A DNA stretch of 64,000 bases from Agromyces lapidis (GCF_009749405.1 NZ_WBIQ01000009.1:62001-126000); one strand, 5' to 3'; shown: positions 25,123 to 33,898, counted from the first letter of the stretch. The notes: generated by a model from the sequence alone, not told the origin. Translations and numbers: made by a program.

Positions 25123-26397
25123 ATGAGCGACGCCGCGAACCTTGACGTCTTCAACCGCCGCGAGTCCGAGGTGCGTGGCTACGTGCGCTCGTTCCCGACC
25201 GTGTTCGACCGCGCGATCGGGTCGACGTTGATCGGCGCCGACGGCCGGGAGTACCTCGACTTCTTCGCGGGCGCCGGCGTCCTCAACTACGGGCACAACA
25301 ACCCGCTGTTCACGCGTGCGCTCATCGAGTACCTCGAACGCGACGGCATCATCCACGGGCTCGACATGGCGACCTCGGCCAAGCAGGCGTTCATCGAGGC
25401 GTTCGAGCGGCACATCCTCGAGCCGCGCGGCCTCGACCACAAGCTGCAGTTCACCGGCCCGACCGGGGCCAACGCCGTCGAGGCGGCGCTCAAGGTCGCC
25501 CGCCAGGCGACCGGCCGTTCGACGGTCGTGGCGTTCACGAACGCGTTCCACGGGCTCAGCCTCGGCGCGCTCGCCGCGACCGGCAACAGCCACTACCGCG
25601 AGGCCGCGGGCGTCTCGCTCGACGACATCGTGCGCCTCCCCTACGACGGCTACCTCGGCGACGGCGTCGACACGCTCGACCTGTTCGAGAAGATGCTCGG
25701 CGACCCCGGTTCGGGCCTCGACCTGCCGGCCGCCGTCATCGTCGAAGCGGTGCAGGGCGAGGGCGGCATCAACGTCGCGAGCGTGCCGTGGCTCCAGCGC
25801 CTCCGCGCGATCACGGCAGAGCGCGGCATCCTGCTCATCCTCGACGAGATCCAGGCGGGCGTCGGCCGCACGGGCGCGTTCTTCGCGTTCGAGGCCGCAG
25901 GCATCGTGCCCGACCTCGTCACCGTCTCGAAGTCGATCTCGGGCTCGGGCCTGCCGATGTCGCTCGTGCTCCTGCGCCCCGAGGTCGACGTGTGGAAGCC
26001 CGGCGCCCACACCGGCACCTTCCGCGGCAACAACCTCGCCTTCGTCTCGGCGCGCGTCGCCCTCGAGAACTACTGGGCCGACGACGAGTTCGTCGACACG
26101 ATCGCCCGCACCTCGTCGGTGCTCGCAGCAGAGCTCGAGGAGATCGCCGCGGCGAACCCCTCGCTCGGCCTCACGGTGCGCGGCCGCGGCCTCATGTACG
26201 GCCTCGTCTGCGAGGGCGACCCCACGCTCGCCGGCCGCATCTCGAAGGCGGCCTTCACGCGAGGCCTCGTCATCGAGACCTCGGGCGCCCACGACGAGGT
26301 GCTGAAGTTCCTGCCCGCGCTCACGATCGGCGAGGACGAGCTGCGTCGCGGCCTCGCGATCGTGCGCGAGAGCCTCGCCGCAGTGCTCGCGGCCTGA
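25123..26397 (+). CDS. ectB: Diaminobutyrate-2-oxoglutarate aminotransferase (EctB-like)
   Basis: 424 residues, the usual EctB length. Class III aminotransferase marks: FTGPTGANAVEAALKVARQ, AFTNAFHGLSLGALAATGN, ILDEIQAGVGRTGAFF and the PLP lysine in VSKSISGSGLPM. FNRRESEVRGYVRSFP at the N-terminus is diagnostic for EctB. It converts aspartate semialdehyde and glutamate to L-2,4-diaminobutyrate. Neither ectA nor ectC adjoins, so ectoine synthesis from this locus is unlikely; supply of diaminobutyrate for B-type peptidoglycan is a plausible role. TAGGCT (25074) can be the -10, with AGAGGAG before the ATG. Confidence 0.88.
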   Translation: MSDAANLDVFNRRESEVRGYVRSFPTVFDRAIGSTLIGADGREYLDFFAGAGVLNYGHNNPLFTRALIEYLERDGIIHGLDMATSAKQAFIEAFERHILEPRGLDHKLQFTGPTGANAVEAALKVARQATGRSTVVAFTNAFHGLSLGALAATGNSHYREAAGVSLDDIVRLPYDGYLGDGVDTLDLFEKMLGDPGSGLDLPAAVIVEAVQGEGGINVASVPWLQRLRAITAERGILLILDEIQAGVGRTGAFFAFEAAGIVPDLVTVSKSISGSGLPMSLVLLRPEVDVWKPGAHTGTFRGNNLAFVSARVALENYWADDEFVDTIARTSSVLAAELEEIAAANPSLGLTVRGRGLMYGLVCEGDPTLAGRISKAAFTRGLVIETSGAHDEVLKFLPALTIGEDELRRGLAIVRESLAAVLAA

Positions 26398-26416
26398 TCG
26401 GGCGATCGTCGACGGC

Positions 26417-26809
26417 ATGACCGAGACGGATGCCCCGGGCACGCTCCGCGTGCTCGGGGCCACCGTCGACGACGAGACCCGGTGCGTGCACTACCGCACC
26501 GAGCTCGACATCGTCGCGATCCGCTTCGCGTGCTGCGGCGAGTACTACCCCTGCCACGCCTGTCACGAGGAGGCCGCGGGCCATCCCGCCGAGCAGTGGC
26601 CGCTCGCCGAGCGCGGGCGCGAGGCGGTGCTCTGCGGCGTGTGCCGCGCCGAGCTGACGATCGACGCCTACCTCGCGGCCGACGCGTGCCCGGCGTGCGG
26701 CTCGCGCTTCAACGAGCGGTGCCGGCTGCACACGCACCTCTACTTCGAGACCGAGGCGCCCACGACCCGCAGCGTCGCGAGCGAGGGGTCGACCGCACCG
26801 CGCACGTAG
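26417..26809 (+). CDS. CHY-type zinc-finger protein
   Basis: 130 residues. CVHYRTELDIVAIRFACCGEYYPCHACHEE and LCGVCRAELTI, CPACGSRFNERCRLHTHLYF give the set of Cys and His ligands of the CHY zinc finger, which binds three zinc ions. In eukaryotes the domain belongs to ubiquitin ligases; the bacterial stand-alone form has no known role. It is 19 nt after the ectB-like gene, so perhaps in its transcript. Its last 23 codons overlap the 3' end of the convergent decarboxylase by 70 bp. Confidence 0.85.
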   Translation: MTETDAPGTLRVLGATVDDETRCVHYRTELDIVAIRFACCGEYYPCHACHEEAAGHPAEQWPLAERGREAVLCGVCRAELTIDAYLAADACPACGSRFNERCRLHTHLYFETEAPTTRSVASEGSTAPRT

Positions 26810-28209
26810 CCGCCGGGGGTCGCGGCGATGCGCTGCAGGAACTCGACGACCTCGGCCGTGATCACCTCGCCCGGCAGCACGTTGGGGATGCCGGGCGGGT
26901 ACGCGGCGAGCGCGTCGGTCGACACCCGACCGATCGCGTCGGCGGTCGGCACGGCCTCGCCCGCGGCGAAGAACGCGTCGCGGGGCAGCATCGCGAGGGG
27001 GCCCGGCTCGGGCAGGGCGACGGTCGCCTCCGCAGCGGCCGGCTCGCCACCGCCCTGTTCGGGCGCGAGCGCGTGCAGCGCCTCGACAATGCGGTCGACG
27101 TCGGGCACGACGCCCGCGCCGAGCACGGCGACGACGGCCGAGTCGGTGGCGATCTCGAAGGAGACGCCGTCGCGTTCGAGCCGGTCGCGCACGGTGTGGC
27201 CGTGCAGCCCGCCGCAGGCGACGTCGATCGAGACCCGCAAGGGATCGGCGTCGACGATGTCGGCGAAGTCGCCGAATCGGTCGCTCACGATGGCGAAGCG
27301 GCCGCGGCTCCGGATCTCGTCGCGCAGCCGGTCGGCGGCGCCGATGGACGCGGCGATGCGGGCCTCGCCGGTCTGCAGCGTCTCGCGCGCGAGGTCGAGC
27401 GAGGCGAGCAGCAGTGCACTCGCGCTCGTCGACTGGGTGAGGGTGAAGCCGCGCTCGACGAGCGGTTCGAGCTCGTCGGCGAAGGGCCCGTCGGCGAGGT
27501 GCAGCATGGCCGACTGGGTGAGGCTGCCGCCGAGCTTGTGCGTGCTCGAGATGACGAGGTCGGCGCCCTGGCGCACCGGGTTCTCGGGGAGATCGGGGTG
27601 GAAGCCGAAGTGCGCACCCCAGGCGGCATCGACGATGAGGGGGGCGCCCGCGGCATGCGCGACCTCGGCGATGGCGGGGATGTCGGCGACGGCTCCGAAG
27701 TAGCTCGGCGAGATGAGGTAGACCCCCTTGGGCCGCGCGACCCCGGCGAGCGCGGCACGGAGCACCTCGGGCGAGACGCCGTGGTTGATGCCGAGGACCG
27801 GATCGATCGAGGGCGAGACGAAGCTCGGCGAGAGCCCGGCGAGGATCACCCCGTCGGTGAACGAGGAGTGCGCGCTGCGCTGGCCGACGACGGGGTCGCC
27901 CGAGTCGCGGAACGCGCCGAGCGCGAGTGCGGCGATGCGGTTCGCCTGCGAGGCGCCGTTGGTGACGAACCACGTGCGCCGCGCGCTCCACGCCTCGGCG
28001 GCGAGCGTCAGCGCTTCGGCGAGCGGGTTGCCCGGACCCTTGTCGATGCCGGCGAGCAGCGGCGGCACGTCGCGTCGCAGCACCTCGGCGCCGAACCATT
28101 CGGTGAGCGCGGGGGCCGCTCCGGGGTCGGCCGCATGGCCGGGAACGTAGACCCGGGCCCGGTCGATCTCGGCGTAGCGGGCGACGGCGTCGGCGTAGGG
28201 AGTGGGCAT
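26740..28209 (-). CDS. Orn/Lys/Arg decarboxylase family PLP enzyme, copy 1
   Basis: 489 residues, fold-type I, prokaryotic ornithine/lysine/arginine decarboxylase (SpeA/YaaO group). The PLP lysine is K225 in SSTHKLGGSLTQSAM; the Asp contacting the pyridine nitrogen is D194 in IVDAAWGAHFGF. AAYPPGIPNVLPGE is the C-terminal domain signature. It should decarboxylate a basic amino acid to a diamine or agmatine in the cytoplasm. Compared with copy 2 (35499-37001), position 195 is Ala where copy 2 has Glu (DEAW). It is divergent from a LysR gene; two 17-bp LysR-like boxes lie between. Confidence 0.88.
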   Translation of the reverse strand: MPTPYADAVARYAEIDRARVYVPGHAADPGAAPALTEWFGAEVLRRDVPPLLAGIDKGPGNPLAEALTLAAEAWSARRTWFVTNGASQANRIAALALGAFRDSGDPVVGQRSAHSSFTDGVILAGLSPSFVSPSIDPVLGINHGVSPEVLRAALAGVARPKGVYLISPSYFGAVADIPAIAEVAHAAGAPLIVDAAWGAHFGFHPDLPENPVRQGADLVISSTHKLGGSLTQSAMLHLADGPFADELEPLVERGFTLTQSTSASALLLASLDLARETLQTGEARIAASIGAADRLRDEIRSRGRFAIVSDRFGDFADIVDADPLRVSIDVACGGLHGHTVRDRLERDGVSFEIATDSAVVAVLGAGVVPDVDRIVEALHALAPEQGGGEPAAAEATVALPEPGPLAMLPRDAFFAAGEAVPTADAIGRVSTDALAAYPPGIPNVLPGEVITAEVVEFLQRIAATPGGYVRGAVDPSLATLRVVGASVSK

Positions 28210-28301
28210 GCCTCAAGCCTGCTCGATCGGGGATCGATACGGAATACCGATCCTTCTGGAATGATCGATAACCAGTATCGAACCCGTTCGAGGGAGGCGC
28301 G
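28210..28301. promoter_or_regulatory. Two 17-bp LysR-like boxes between decarboxylase 1 and its regulator
   Basis: TCGATA-ACCAG-TATCGA at 28265-28281 is a perfect dyad. TCGATA-CGGAA-TACCGA at 28234-28250 is the same element with one mismatch. Their starts are 31 bp apart, three helical turns, as expected for a LysR tetramer holding a regulatory and an activation site. Confidence 0.65.
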
Positions 28302-29192
28302 GTGATCGACCTCCGTCAGCTGCGTGCCCTGTGCGCGATCGCCGAACACGGCTCCGTGGCCGCGGCGGCTCGGGCGCTCGACTGGAGCCAGCCGACCGTG
28401 TCGCACCACCTCGCCGGGCTCGGCCGTGCCACGGGCGCCGTCGTCGTCGAGAGTTCGGCCGCAGGCACCTCGCTCACCACGGCGGGTCGCCTCTGGCTCC
28501 CGCACGCCTCCGCCATCGTCGATCGCGCCGACCGCGCGCTCGTCGAGGTCGCCGCGACCCTCGAGTCAGGGCGCCGCACCGTGCGCTTCGGCGTCTTCCC
28601 GACCGCGGCGGCCAGGCTGCTTCCGGGCCTCGTCGCGGCCCTCGACGCCGCCGGGCTCGTCCCCGACATCACGGAGGGTGAGCTCGACGTGCTCCACTCG
28701 GCGCTCGACCGGCTCGAGCTCGACGCCGCCGTGGTCTACGCCGCACCGGGGTCGCCCCGGCACGGCGGCCGTCGGTCCGGCTCGGGGGTGACGCGCACGC
28801 CGTTGTTCACCGAGCACTTCTCGCTCGTCGTGCCGTCCCTCCACCCGCTCGCCGGCTCCGCTGCGGTGCGGCTCGCCGAACTCTCGGGCGAACGCTGGGT
28901 GGTCGGCACGCTCGACGACGACCCGGTCGACGTCGCGTTCCGCTCGGCCGCCGTGCAGGCCGGATTCGAGCCGCTGCTCGGCCCCCGGAGCGACGACTAC
29001 CGCGTCGTCGTCGAGTATGTGGCGGCCGGGCTCGGCCTCGCGTTCGTGCCCGAACTCGCCGTTCCCGTCGGCCGTGACGACCTCGTCGTGGTCGAGGTCG
29101 AGGGCCCGGTGCTCGCGCGCGAGGTCTCGCTCGCCACCGCACCGACCCTCGCCCCCGAACTGCGCGAGCTCATGGTGCGCGCACTCGCGTGA
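28302..29192 (+). CDS. LysR-family regulator paired with decarboxylase 1
   Basis: 296 residues, GTG start with GGGAGG upstream. The N-terminal HTH reads GSVAAAARALDWSQPTVSHHLAGLGRATG, and the rest is a periplasmic-binding-like effector domain (RFGVFPTAAARLLPGLVAAL...). Its nearest relative in the window is the LysR at 37076, which stands in the same arrangement. Likely senses a basic amino acid and controls the divergent decarboxylase and itself through the 17-bp boxes. Confidence 0.9.
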   Translation: MIDLRQLRALCAIAEHGSVAAAARALDWSQPTVSHHLAGLGRATGAVVVESSAAGTSLTTAGRLWLPHASAIVDRADRALVEVAATLESGRRTVRFGVFPTAAARLLPGLVAALDAAGLVPDITEGELDVLHSALDRLELDAAVVYAAPGSPRHGGRRSGSGVTRTPLFTEHFSLVVPSLHPLAGSAAVRLAELSGERWVVGTLDDDPVDVAFRSAAVQAGFEPLLGPRSDDYRVVVEYVAAGLGLAFVPELAVPVGRDDLVVVEVEGPVLAREVSLATAPTLAPELRELMVRALA

Positions 29193-29225
29193 CCGGCAGG
29201 TGCGGGTCGCCCGCGCCCACGAGGA

Positions 29226-29690
29226 TCAGCCCAGTTCGGCCGCGCCCTGTTCGATCGCGGTGTCGGCGAGGTGCCGCGCCCCGTGGCTCAGCACCTTGAC
29301 GACGACCCCGCGCCGGCGCAGCTCGCCGAGCGTGCGCAGCTCTTCGTCGACGTCGCGCCCCAACGCGTGCACGTTCGCCACGACGAGCACGTCGCCGCCG
29401 TGCAGGGTGCCGAAGAAGCGCGCGAGCCGCTGCTCCCACGATTCGCCGAGGTTCTCGGGGGCCGGGTAGCGGAAGTCGAGGATCTGCACCCCGAACGCGA
29501 GCAGGTCGTTCCGCTGCTCGAGGATCGGGGGCATGTCGTCGCGAGCGATGACCAGGCCGACGAGTCGTGAGCCCTCGGGCCGCGCCATCCACCAGTGGCC
29601 GTCGTGGCGCACCTCGACGAAGCACTCGGGGCACTCGGTCGGGGTGTGGGTCGACGGTCCCGTCTCGATCGTGGGATTCTCGTCGCTCAT
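29226..29690 (-). CDS. Resolvase-N-terminal-like protein lacking the catalytic serine
   Basis: 154 residues from ATG 29690 (AAGGAGC 10 nt upstream). After a 40-residue N-terminus with CPECFVEVRHDGHWW, residues about 45-140 follow the serine-recombinase catalytic domain: QRNDLLAFGVQILDF, GDVLVVANVHALGRDVDEELRTLGELRRRGVVVKVL match its central strands and helix. Where resolvases have YxRVSTxxQ this protein has LVIARDDM, so the nucleophile Ser is missing, and there is no DNA-binding or recombinase C-terminal domain. Probably not a recombinase; a domesticated domain of unknown role. Confidence 0.65.
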   Translation of the reverse strand: MSDENPTIETGPSTHTPTECPECFVEVRHDGHWWMARPEGSRLVGLVIARDDMPPILEQRNDLLAFGVQILDFRYPAPENLGESWEQRLARFFGTLHGGDVLVVANVHALGRDVDEELRTLGELRRRGVVVKVLSHGARHLADTAIEQGAAELG

Positions 29691-29811
29691 GGTCGTGCTC
29701 GCTCCTTGCAGGGTCGGCTTCATCGTACGCGTTCGGGCGGACATCGGGGCGGGAGGGCGCCCGCGCCTTGAGCTGACGACAGCGGGATGCGCCCGGTCGA
29801 CGCCAGGCGTC

Positions 29812-30615
29812 TCAGTCCCTCGCGCCGAAGAACCCGATCGCCGCCTCGCGGAACACCCGCGACCCCGGCGCGTTGAAGTGATGGCGCCCGGGCAGCTCGA
29901 CGAACTCGCCGTTCGGCGTCGCCGCAGCGAGGAGCCGCGACTCCTCGATGATCGCGTCCTTCGTGCCGGTCGCGAAGAGGATCCGCTGGCGCGGCGGCCT
30001 CGACACGTCGGGGTCGGCGTCGCCGCCGTGCCGCATGCCCTCGGCGAGCGCGATCAGCGCGAGCAGGTCGTTGCCCTCGACCCGTTCGGCCAGGGTCGCG
30101 TAGTTTCGCGTCACCGGGTCGTCGACGGGGGTGCCGTGCAGGGCGTACTCGCGCGCCTGCCCGATGTCGAGTCGCGCCAGCGGCCGTCCGTCGGGGATGC
30201 CGCCGAGCACGGCGCACTCGACGTGCTCGGGCGCCTGCACGGCGAGCTGCCAGCCCACGCGCGCGCCGAGCGAGTAGCCCGCGTAGCGCACGGTGTCGAG
30301 GAGGTAGGTGTCGAGCACGGTGACGAGGTCCTGCACGAGCGCCGACATCGCGTACTCGGCCGCCTCGCGCGGCTTGTCGCTCGCCCCGTGCCCGAGCTGG
30401 TCGACGCCGAGCACCCGGTACCCGGCGTTCAGGAGGTCGCGCACCCAACCGGTGTTCACCCAGTTGTCGCGGCAGCTCGATGCGAAGCCGTGCACCGCGA
30501 GCACCGTCGGCGACGACTCGTCGCCCCACGAGTACGTCGCGATGCGCCGCCCTTCCGCGGTCATCACGAACTGCGGGTCGGGCATTGCGGTCAGCTGCGG
30601 AAGCGAGGCATCCAT
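29812..30615 (-). CDS. Alpha/beta-hydrolase
   Basis: About 267 residues. VLAVHGFASSCRDNWVNTGW supplies the oxyanion-hole HGF, GYSLGARVGWQLA the nucleophile elbow with Ser, and GRHHFNAPGSRVF the catalytic His; the Asp would lie in FATGTKDAIIEE. Soluble cytoplasmic enzyme, likely an esterase or C-C hydrolase; the substrate is not evident. ATG 30615 is preferred because GGGAGA lies 10 nt upstream; ATG 30624 is three codons earlier and its ribosome site would abut it. Confidence 0.87.
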   Translation of the reverse strand: MDASLPQLTAMPDPQFVMTAEGRRIATYSWGDESSPTVLAVHGFASSCRDNWVNTGWVRDLLNAGYRVLGVDQLGHGASDKPREAAEYAMSALVQDLVTVLDTYLLDTVRYAGYSLGARVGWQLAVQAPEHVECAVLGGIPDGRPLARLDIGQAREYALHGTPVDDPVTRNYATLAERVEGNDLLALIALAEGMRHGGDADPDVSRPPRQRILFATGTKDAIIEESRLLAAATPNGEFVELPGRHHFNAPGSRVFREAAIGFFGARD

Positions 30616-30685
30616 GTCGGCCATTCTCCCGGTTCGCGGATGCCTCGCGCTGCACCTCGCTCGGTCGCGTCGCGCCGCCGCGGGC

Positions 30686-31225
30686 TCAGCCCTGGAAGTC
30701 CTCGGGGTCGACGTCGTCGAGGAACTCCTTGAACTCGGCGAGCTTCGCCTCGTCGTCGCGGCCCTCGTCGGCGCGGCCGCCCTCGGTCCCGCCGTCGTCC
30801 TCCCCCGCGAACTCGGCGGGGATTCCCGCGTCGTCGAGCACCTCGTCGGCGACGAAGATCGGCGCCGCGGCGCGCAGCGCCAGGGCCACCGCGTCCGACG
30901 GCCGCGCATCGACCACCTGCCGCCCGCTCGGGGTGGTGAGCGTGAGCTCGGCGTAGAAGGTGCCCGACTCGATGCGGGTCACGTCGACGCGCTCGATCCG
31001 CGCGTCGACGGTCGCGAAGAGCGTGGTGATGAGGTCGTGCGAGAGCGGTCGCGGCGCCCGCTCGCCCTCGAGGGCGATGAGGATCGAGGTCGCCTCCTGG
31101 GCGCCGATCCAGATCGGCAGCACCCGGGGAGCCCCGGGCTCGAGCTCGTCGTCGAGCGGCTTCAGCAGCACGAGGTGCTGCTGCGAGGCGTCGAGCGCGA
31201 TACCGAGCACGCGGACCTGGACCAT
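30686..31225 (-). CDS. Bifunctional nuclease-domain (DUF151/BFN) protein
   Basis: 179 residues. VQVRVLGIALDASQQHLVLLKPLDD is the actinobacterial BFN start; LPIWIGAQEATSILIALEGERAPRPLSHDL and VVDARPSDAVALALRAAAPIFVADEVL are the conserved core. The family was named after a plant protein with DNase and RNase activity; in actinobacteria the gene is universal and of unknown function. A low-complexity acidic tail (about 35 residues) follows. ATG is 6 nt after TACCCT, a leaderless arrangement. Confidence 0.9.
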   Translation of the reverse strand: MVQVRVLGIALDASQQHLVLLKPLDDELEPGAPRVLPIWIGAQEATSILIALEGERAPRPLSHDLITTLFATVDARIERVDVTRIESGTFYAELTLTTPSGRQVVDARPSDAVALALRAAAPIFVADEVLDDAGIPAEFAGEDDGGTEGGRADEGRDDEAKLAEFKEFLDDVDPEDFQG

Positions 31226-31231
31226 CTTTCG

Positions 31232-31237
31232 AGGGTA
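31232..31237 (-). promoter_or_regulatory. -10 element TACCCT of a leaderless transcript
   Basis: Minus-strand TACCCT, then CGAAAG, then the ATG at 31225 of the BFN gene. Confidence 0.55.
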
Positions 31238-31364
31238 GGCGCGTTCACCGCTCGCCGACAGGGTGGTTCGCCGACGGGGTGGTACGCCGAGAGCGAGCAC
31301 GCTGGCGCGGGTCCGCCGCCGGGCTCAGGATGGAACGATCCGGATCAGGCCGAAGGAGCACCGC

Positions 31365-31745
31365 ATGACCGCATGGAACACCGACGAACTCGAGCGGATC
31401 GGCGCCGCCGAAGAGCTGAAGCTCGCCTCGTACCGCCCCGACGGCACGCTGCGCCCGTACGTCGTCATGTGGGTCGCCCGGGTCGGCGACGAGCTCTACA
31501 CGCGCTCGGCGTACGGTCCCGACGCCGGCTGGTACCGGCGCGCCCTCGCGAGCGGCCGCGGTCGGATCCTCGCGGGCGGCGTCGAACGCGAGGTGCGCTT
31601 CGAACCAGGCGCCCCCGAGGCGAACGCGCCGCTCGACGCCGAGTACCACCGCAAGTACGACCGCTACGGCGAGAAGATCGTCGGCACGGTGGTCGGCGAG
31701 CACCGCTACGGCGTCACCGTGCGACTCGCCCCGTTCGAGGCGTAG
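31365..31745 (+). CDS. DUF2255-family protein
   Basis: 126 residues from ATG 31365, with GAAGGAG 6 nt upstream. WNTDELERIGAAEELKLASYRPDGTLRPYVVMWVARVGDELYTRSAYG is the DUF2255 core, a split-barrel fold related to pyridoxamine-phosphate-oxidase-like and F420-dependent proteins. LDAEYHRKYDRYG near the end is also typical. Probably binds a flavin or F420-type cofactor, but its reaction is unknown. Separated by 74 nt from the GH13 gene. Confidence 0.82.
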   Translation: MTAWNTDELERIGAAEELKLASYRPDGTLRPYVVMWVARVGDELYTRSAYGPDAGWYRRALASGRGRILAGGVEREVRFEPGAPEANAPLDAEYHRKYDRYGEKIVGTVVGEHRYGVTVRLAPFEA

Positions 31746-31819
31746 CAGCACGACGCGCGGCTCGGGAAGAATGGCGGGATGCGCGCGGCGAACGTCGGCG
31801 CTGCTCCGAAGGGACCCGC

Positions 31820-33544
31820 ATGACGAACGACGCCCGCCGCGAGGCATCCGCGAACCCGGCTGCGGACACGACGACGGCCGACCCGAACTGGTGGCGCCAG
31901 GCCGCGGTCTACCAGATCTACCCGCGCAGCTTCGCCGATGACAACGGCGACGGCATCGGCGACCTCGTCGGCATCACCTCGCGGGTGCCCTACCTCGCCG
32001 AGCTCGGCGTCGACGCGGTGTGGCTGAGCCCGTTCTACCCCTCGGCGCTCGCCGACGGCGGGTACGACGTCGACGACTACCGCGACGTCGACCCGAAGAT
32101 CGGCACGCTCGCCGACTTCGACGAGATGGTCGCGGCGCTCCACGGCGCCGGCATCAAGGTGGTCGTCGACATCGTGCCGAACCACAGCTCCGACCGGCAC
32201 GAGTGGTTCCGCGCGGCGCTCGCCGCCGGCCCGGGATCCCCCGAGCGCGAGCGCTACCTCTTCCGCGACGGGCGTGGCGCGAACGGCGAGCTGCCGCCGA
32301 ACGCCTGGACCTCGATCTTCGGCGGCAGCGCGTGGGAACGCGTCACGGAGCCCGACGGCACGCCCGGCCAGTGGTACTTCCACCTCTTCGCGAAGGAGCA
32401 GCCCGACCTCAACTGGGAACTGCCCGAGGTGCACGAGGACTTCCGGCGCACCCTGCGGTTCTGGAGCGACCGCGGCGTCGACGGCTTCCGCGTCGATGTC
32501 GCGCACGGGCTCAAGAAAGACCTCGACGGCTCGCACGACGACCTCTCGACGATCCACCGCGCCGATCTGTTCGCCGACGGGTCGCACCCCCTCTGGGACC
32601 GCGACGACGTGCACGAGGTCTACGCAGAGTGGCGGCGGGTGTTCGACGAGTACAATCCGCCGCGCACGGCGGTCGCCGAGGCCTGGGTGCATGCCGACCG
32701 ACGTGCCCGCTACGCCTCGCCCGAGGGGCTCGGCCAGGCGTTCAACTTCGACCTGCTGCAGGCCGGCTTCGACGCGGCGGGCTTCCGCGAGGTCATCGCG
32801 AAGAACCTCGCGGAGGCCGCCGCGACGGGCGCCTCGTCGACCTGGGTGTTCTCGAACCACGACGTCGTGCGGCACGCGACCCGCTACGGCCTGACGGTCG
32901 ATTCGGGCGCGGTCGGCGGCACGCCGACCGGCGCGGAGGGCAAGGCCTGGCTGCTCGCGGGCGGCGACCCCGAGTTCGTCGACACCGCCCTCGGACTCCG
33001 CCGCGCCCGCGCGGCGACGCTGCTCATGCTGGCCCTGCCGGGGTCCGCGTACCTCTACCAGGGCGAGGAGCTCGGCCTGCCCGAAGTGGGCGAGATCCCC
33101 GACCTCGACCGGCAGGATCCGGTGTTCTTCCGCAACACCGGCGTCGAGGTCGGTCGAGACGGATGCCGCGTGCCACTGCCCTGGACGTCAGAGGGCACCT
33201 CGTTCGGATTCGGCCCCACGGGTGGCGCGGCGCCGCATCTGCCGCAGCCCGAGTGGTTCGCCGGCTTCGCCGTCGACGCCGAGGCGGGGGTGCCGGGCTC
33301 GACGCTCGAGCTCTACCGAGCGGCGTTGCGCCTCCGCCGCGAACTGCAGGGCGACGAGAAGCTCGAGTGGCTCGAGGCATCCGGGCCCTCGGTGCTCGCC
33401 TTCGCCCGGCCGGGCGGCTGGCGCTCCGTGACAAACTTCGGCGACGAGGCCGTGCCGCTGCCCGCGGGCGAGGTGCTCGTCGTGAGCGGGCCCCTGCCCG
33501 GCGATGGCACCCTGCCGGGCGCGACGACGGTCTGGCTGCGCTGA
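31820..33544 (+). CDS. GH13 alpha-glucosidase/oligo-1,6-glucosidase
   Basis: 574 residues, cytoplasmic. GH13 regions in order: AVYQIYPRSFADDNGDGIGDL, VVDIVPNHSSD (region I), DGFRVDVAHG (region II, nucleophile Asp), AVAEAWVHA (region III, acid/base Glu) and VFSNHDVVR (region IV). The order and the PNWWRQAAVYQIYPRSF start fit the actinobacterial GH13 alpha-glucosidase subgroup. It hydrolyses alpha-glucosides taken up by the cell. ATG 31820 follows GAAGGGA. No sugar transporter or LacI gene adjoins it. Confidence 0.92.
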   Translation: MTNDARREASANPAADTTTADPNWWRQAAVYQIYPRSFADDNGDGIGDLVGITSRVPYLAELGVDAVWLSPFYPSALADGGYDVDDYRDVDPKIGTLADFDEMVAALHGAGIKVVVDIVPNHSSDRHEWFRAALAAGPGSPERERYLFRDGRGANGELPPNAWTSIFGGSAWERVTEPDGTPGQWYFHLFAKEQPDLNWELPEVHEDFRRTLRFWSDRGVDGFRVDVAHGLKKDLDGSHDDLSTIHRADLFADGSHPLWDRDDVHEVYAEWRRVFDEYNPPRTAVAEAWVHADRRARYASPEGLGQAFNFDLLQAGFDAAGFREVIAKNLAEAAATGASSTWVFSNHDVVRHATRYGLTVDSGAVGGTPTGAEGKAWLLAGGDPEFVDTALGLRRARAATLLMLALPGSAYLYQGEELGLPEVGEIPDLDRQDPVFFRNTGVEVGRDGCRVPLPWTSEGTSFGFGPTGGAAPHLPQPEWFAGFAVDAEAGVPGSTLELYRAALRLRRELQGDEKLEWLEASGPSVLAFARPGGWRSVTNFGDEAVPLPAGEVLVVSGPLPGDGTLPGATTVWLR

Positions 33545-33577
33545 CCCCGGGCCGTCGATTGGGCGGGCTCCGCCCCG

Positions 33578-33829
33578 TCAGCCGCGCGGGCCTCGCGAGG
33601 TGCGCCCCGCGCGCCACCAGACGACGATCGCGGCGATGACGCTGCCGATCATGACGACGCCGGCGATCATCGCGAACACGATGTAGCGCTGCTCGGTGAC
33701 CTCGCCCTCGTAGGGCTGCGCGTCCGACCAGTAGAGCGAGGTCCTCACGAAGGCGAGCGCGAGGGCCCATCCCCCGATCCAGATCAGGGCTGCGAGCAGG
33801 CGCTGCTTCGTGCGTCGGGTCATCGCCAT
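33578..33829 (-). CDS. Small two-helix membrane protein
   Basis: 83 residues; two hydrophobic helices at about 10-29 and 48-68 with a hydrophilic loop TSLYWSDAQPYEGEVTEQRY. Basic ends (MTRRTKQR, RAGRTSRGPRG) place both termini inside. AAGGAGC lies 12 nt before the ATG. No family recognised. Confidence 0.65.
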   Translation of the reverse strand: MAMTRRTKQRLLAALIWIGGWALALAFVRTSLYWSDAQPYEGEVTEQRYIVFAMIAGVVMIGSVIAAIVVWWRAGRTSRGPRG

Positions 33830-33898
33830 GGTGCGGGTGTGCTCCTTGTGTCGCGTGCTCGATCTCCGCGATGCGGGGGATCGCGCGCGGGCGTCGAT

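Noticed and set aside
25123..26809. Ectoine biosynthesis cluster
   Set aside because: Only the EctB-like aminotransferase is present; no ectA, ectC or ectD adjoins.
29226..29690. Active site-specific recombinase or mobile-element remnant
   Set aside because: No catalytic Ser, no DNA-binding domain and no flanking repeats; GC content is host-like.
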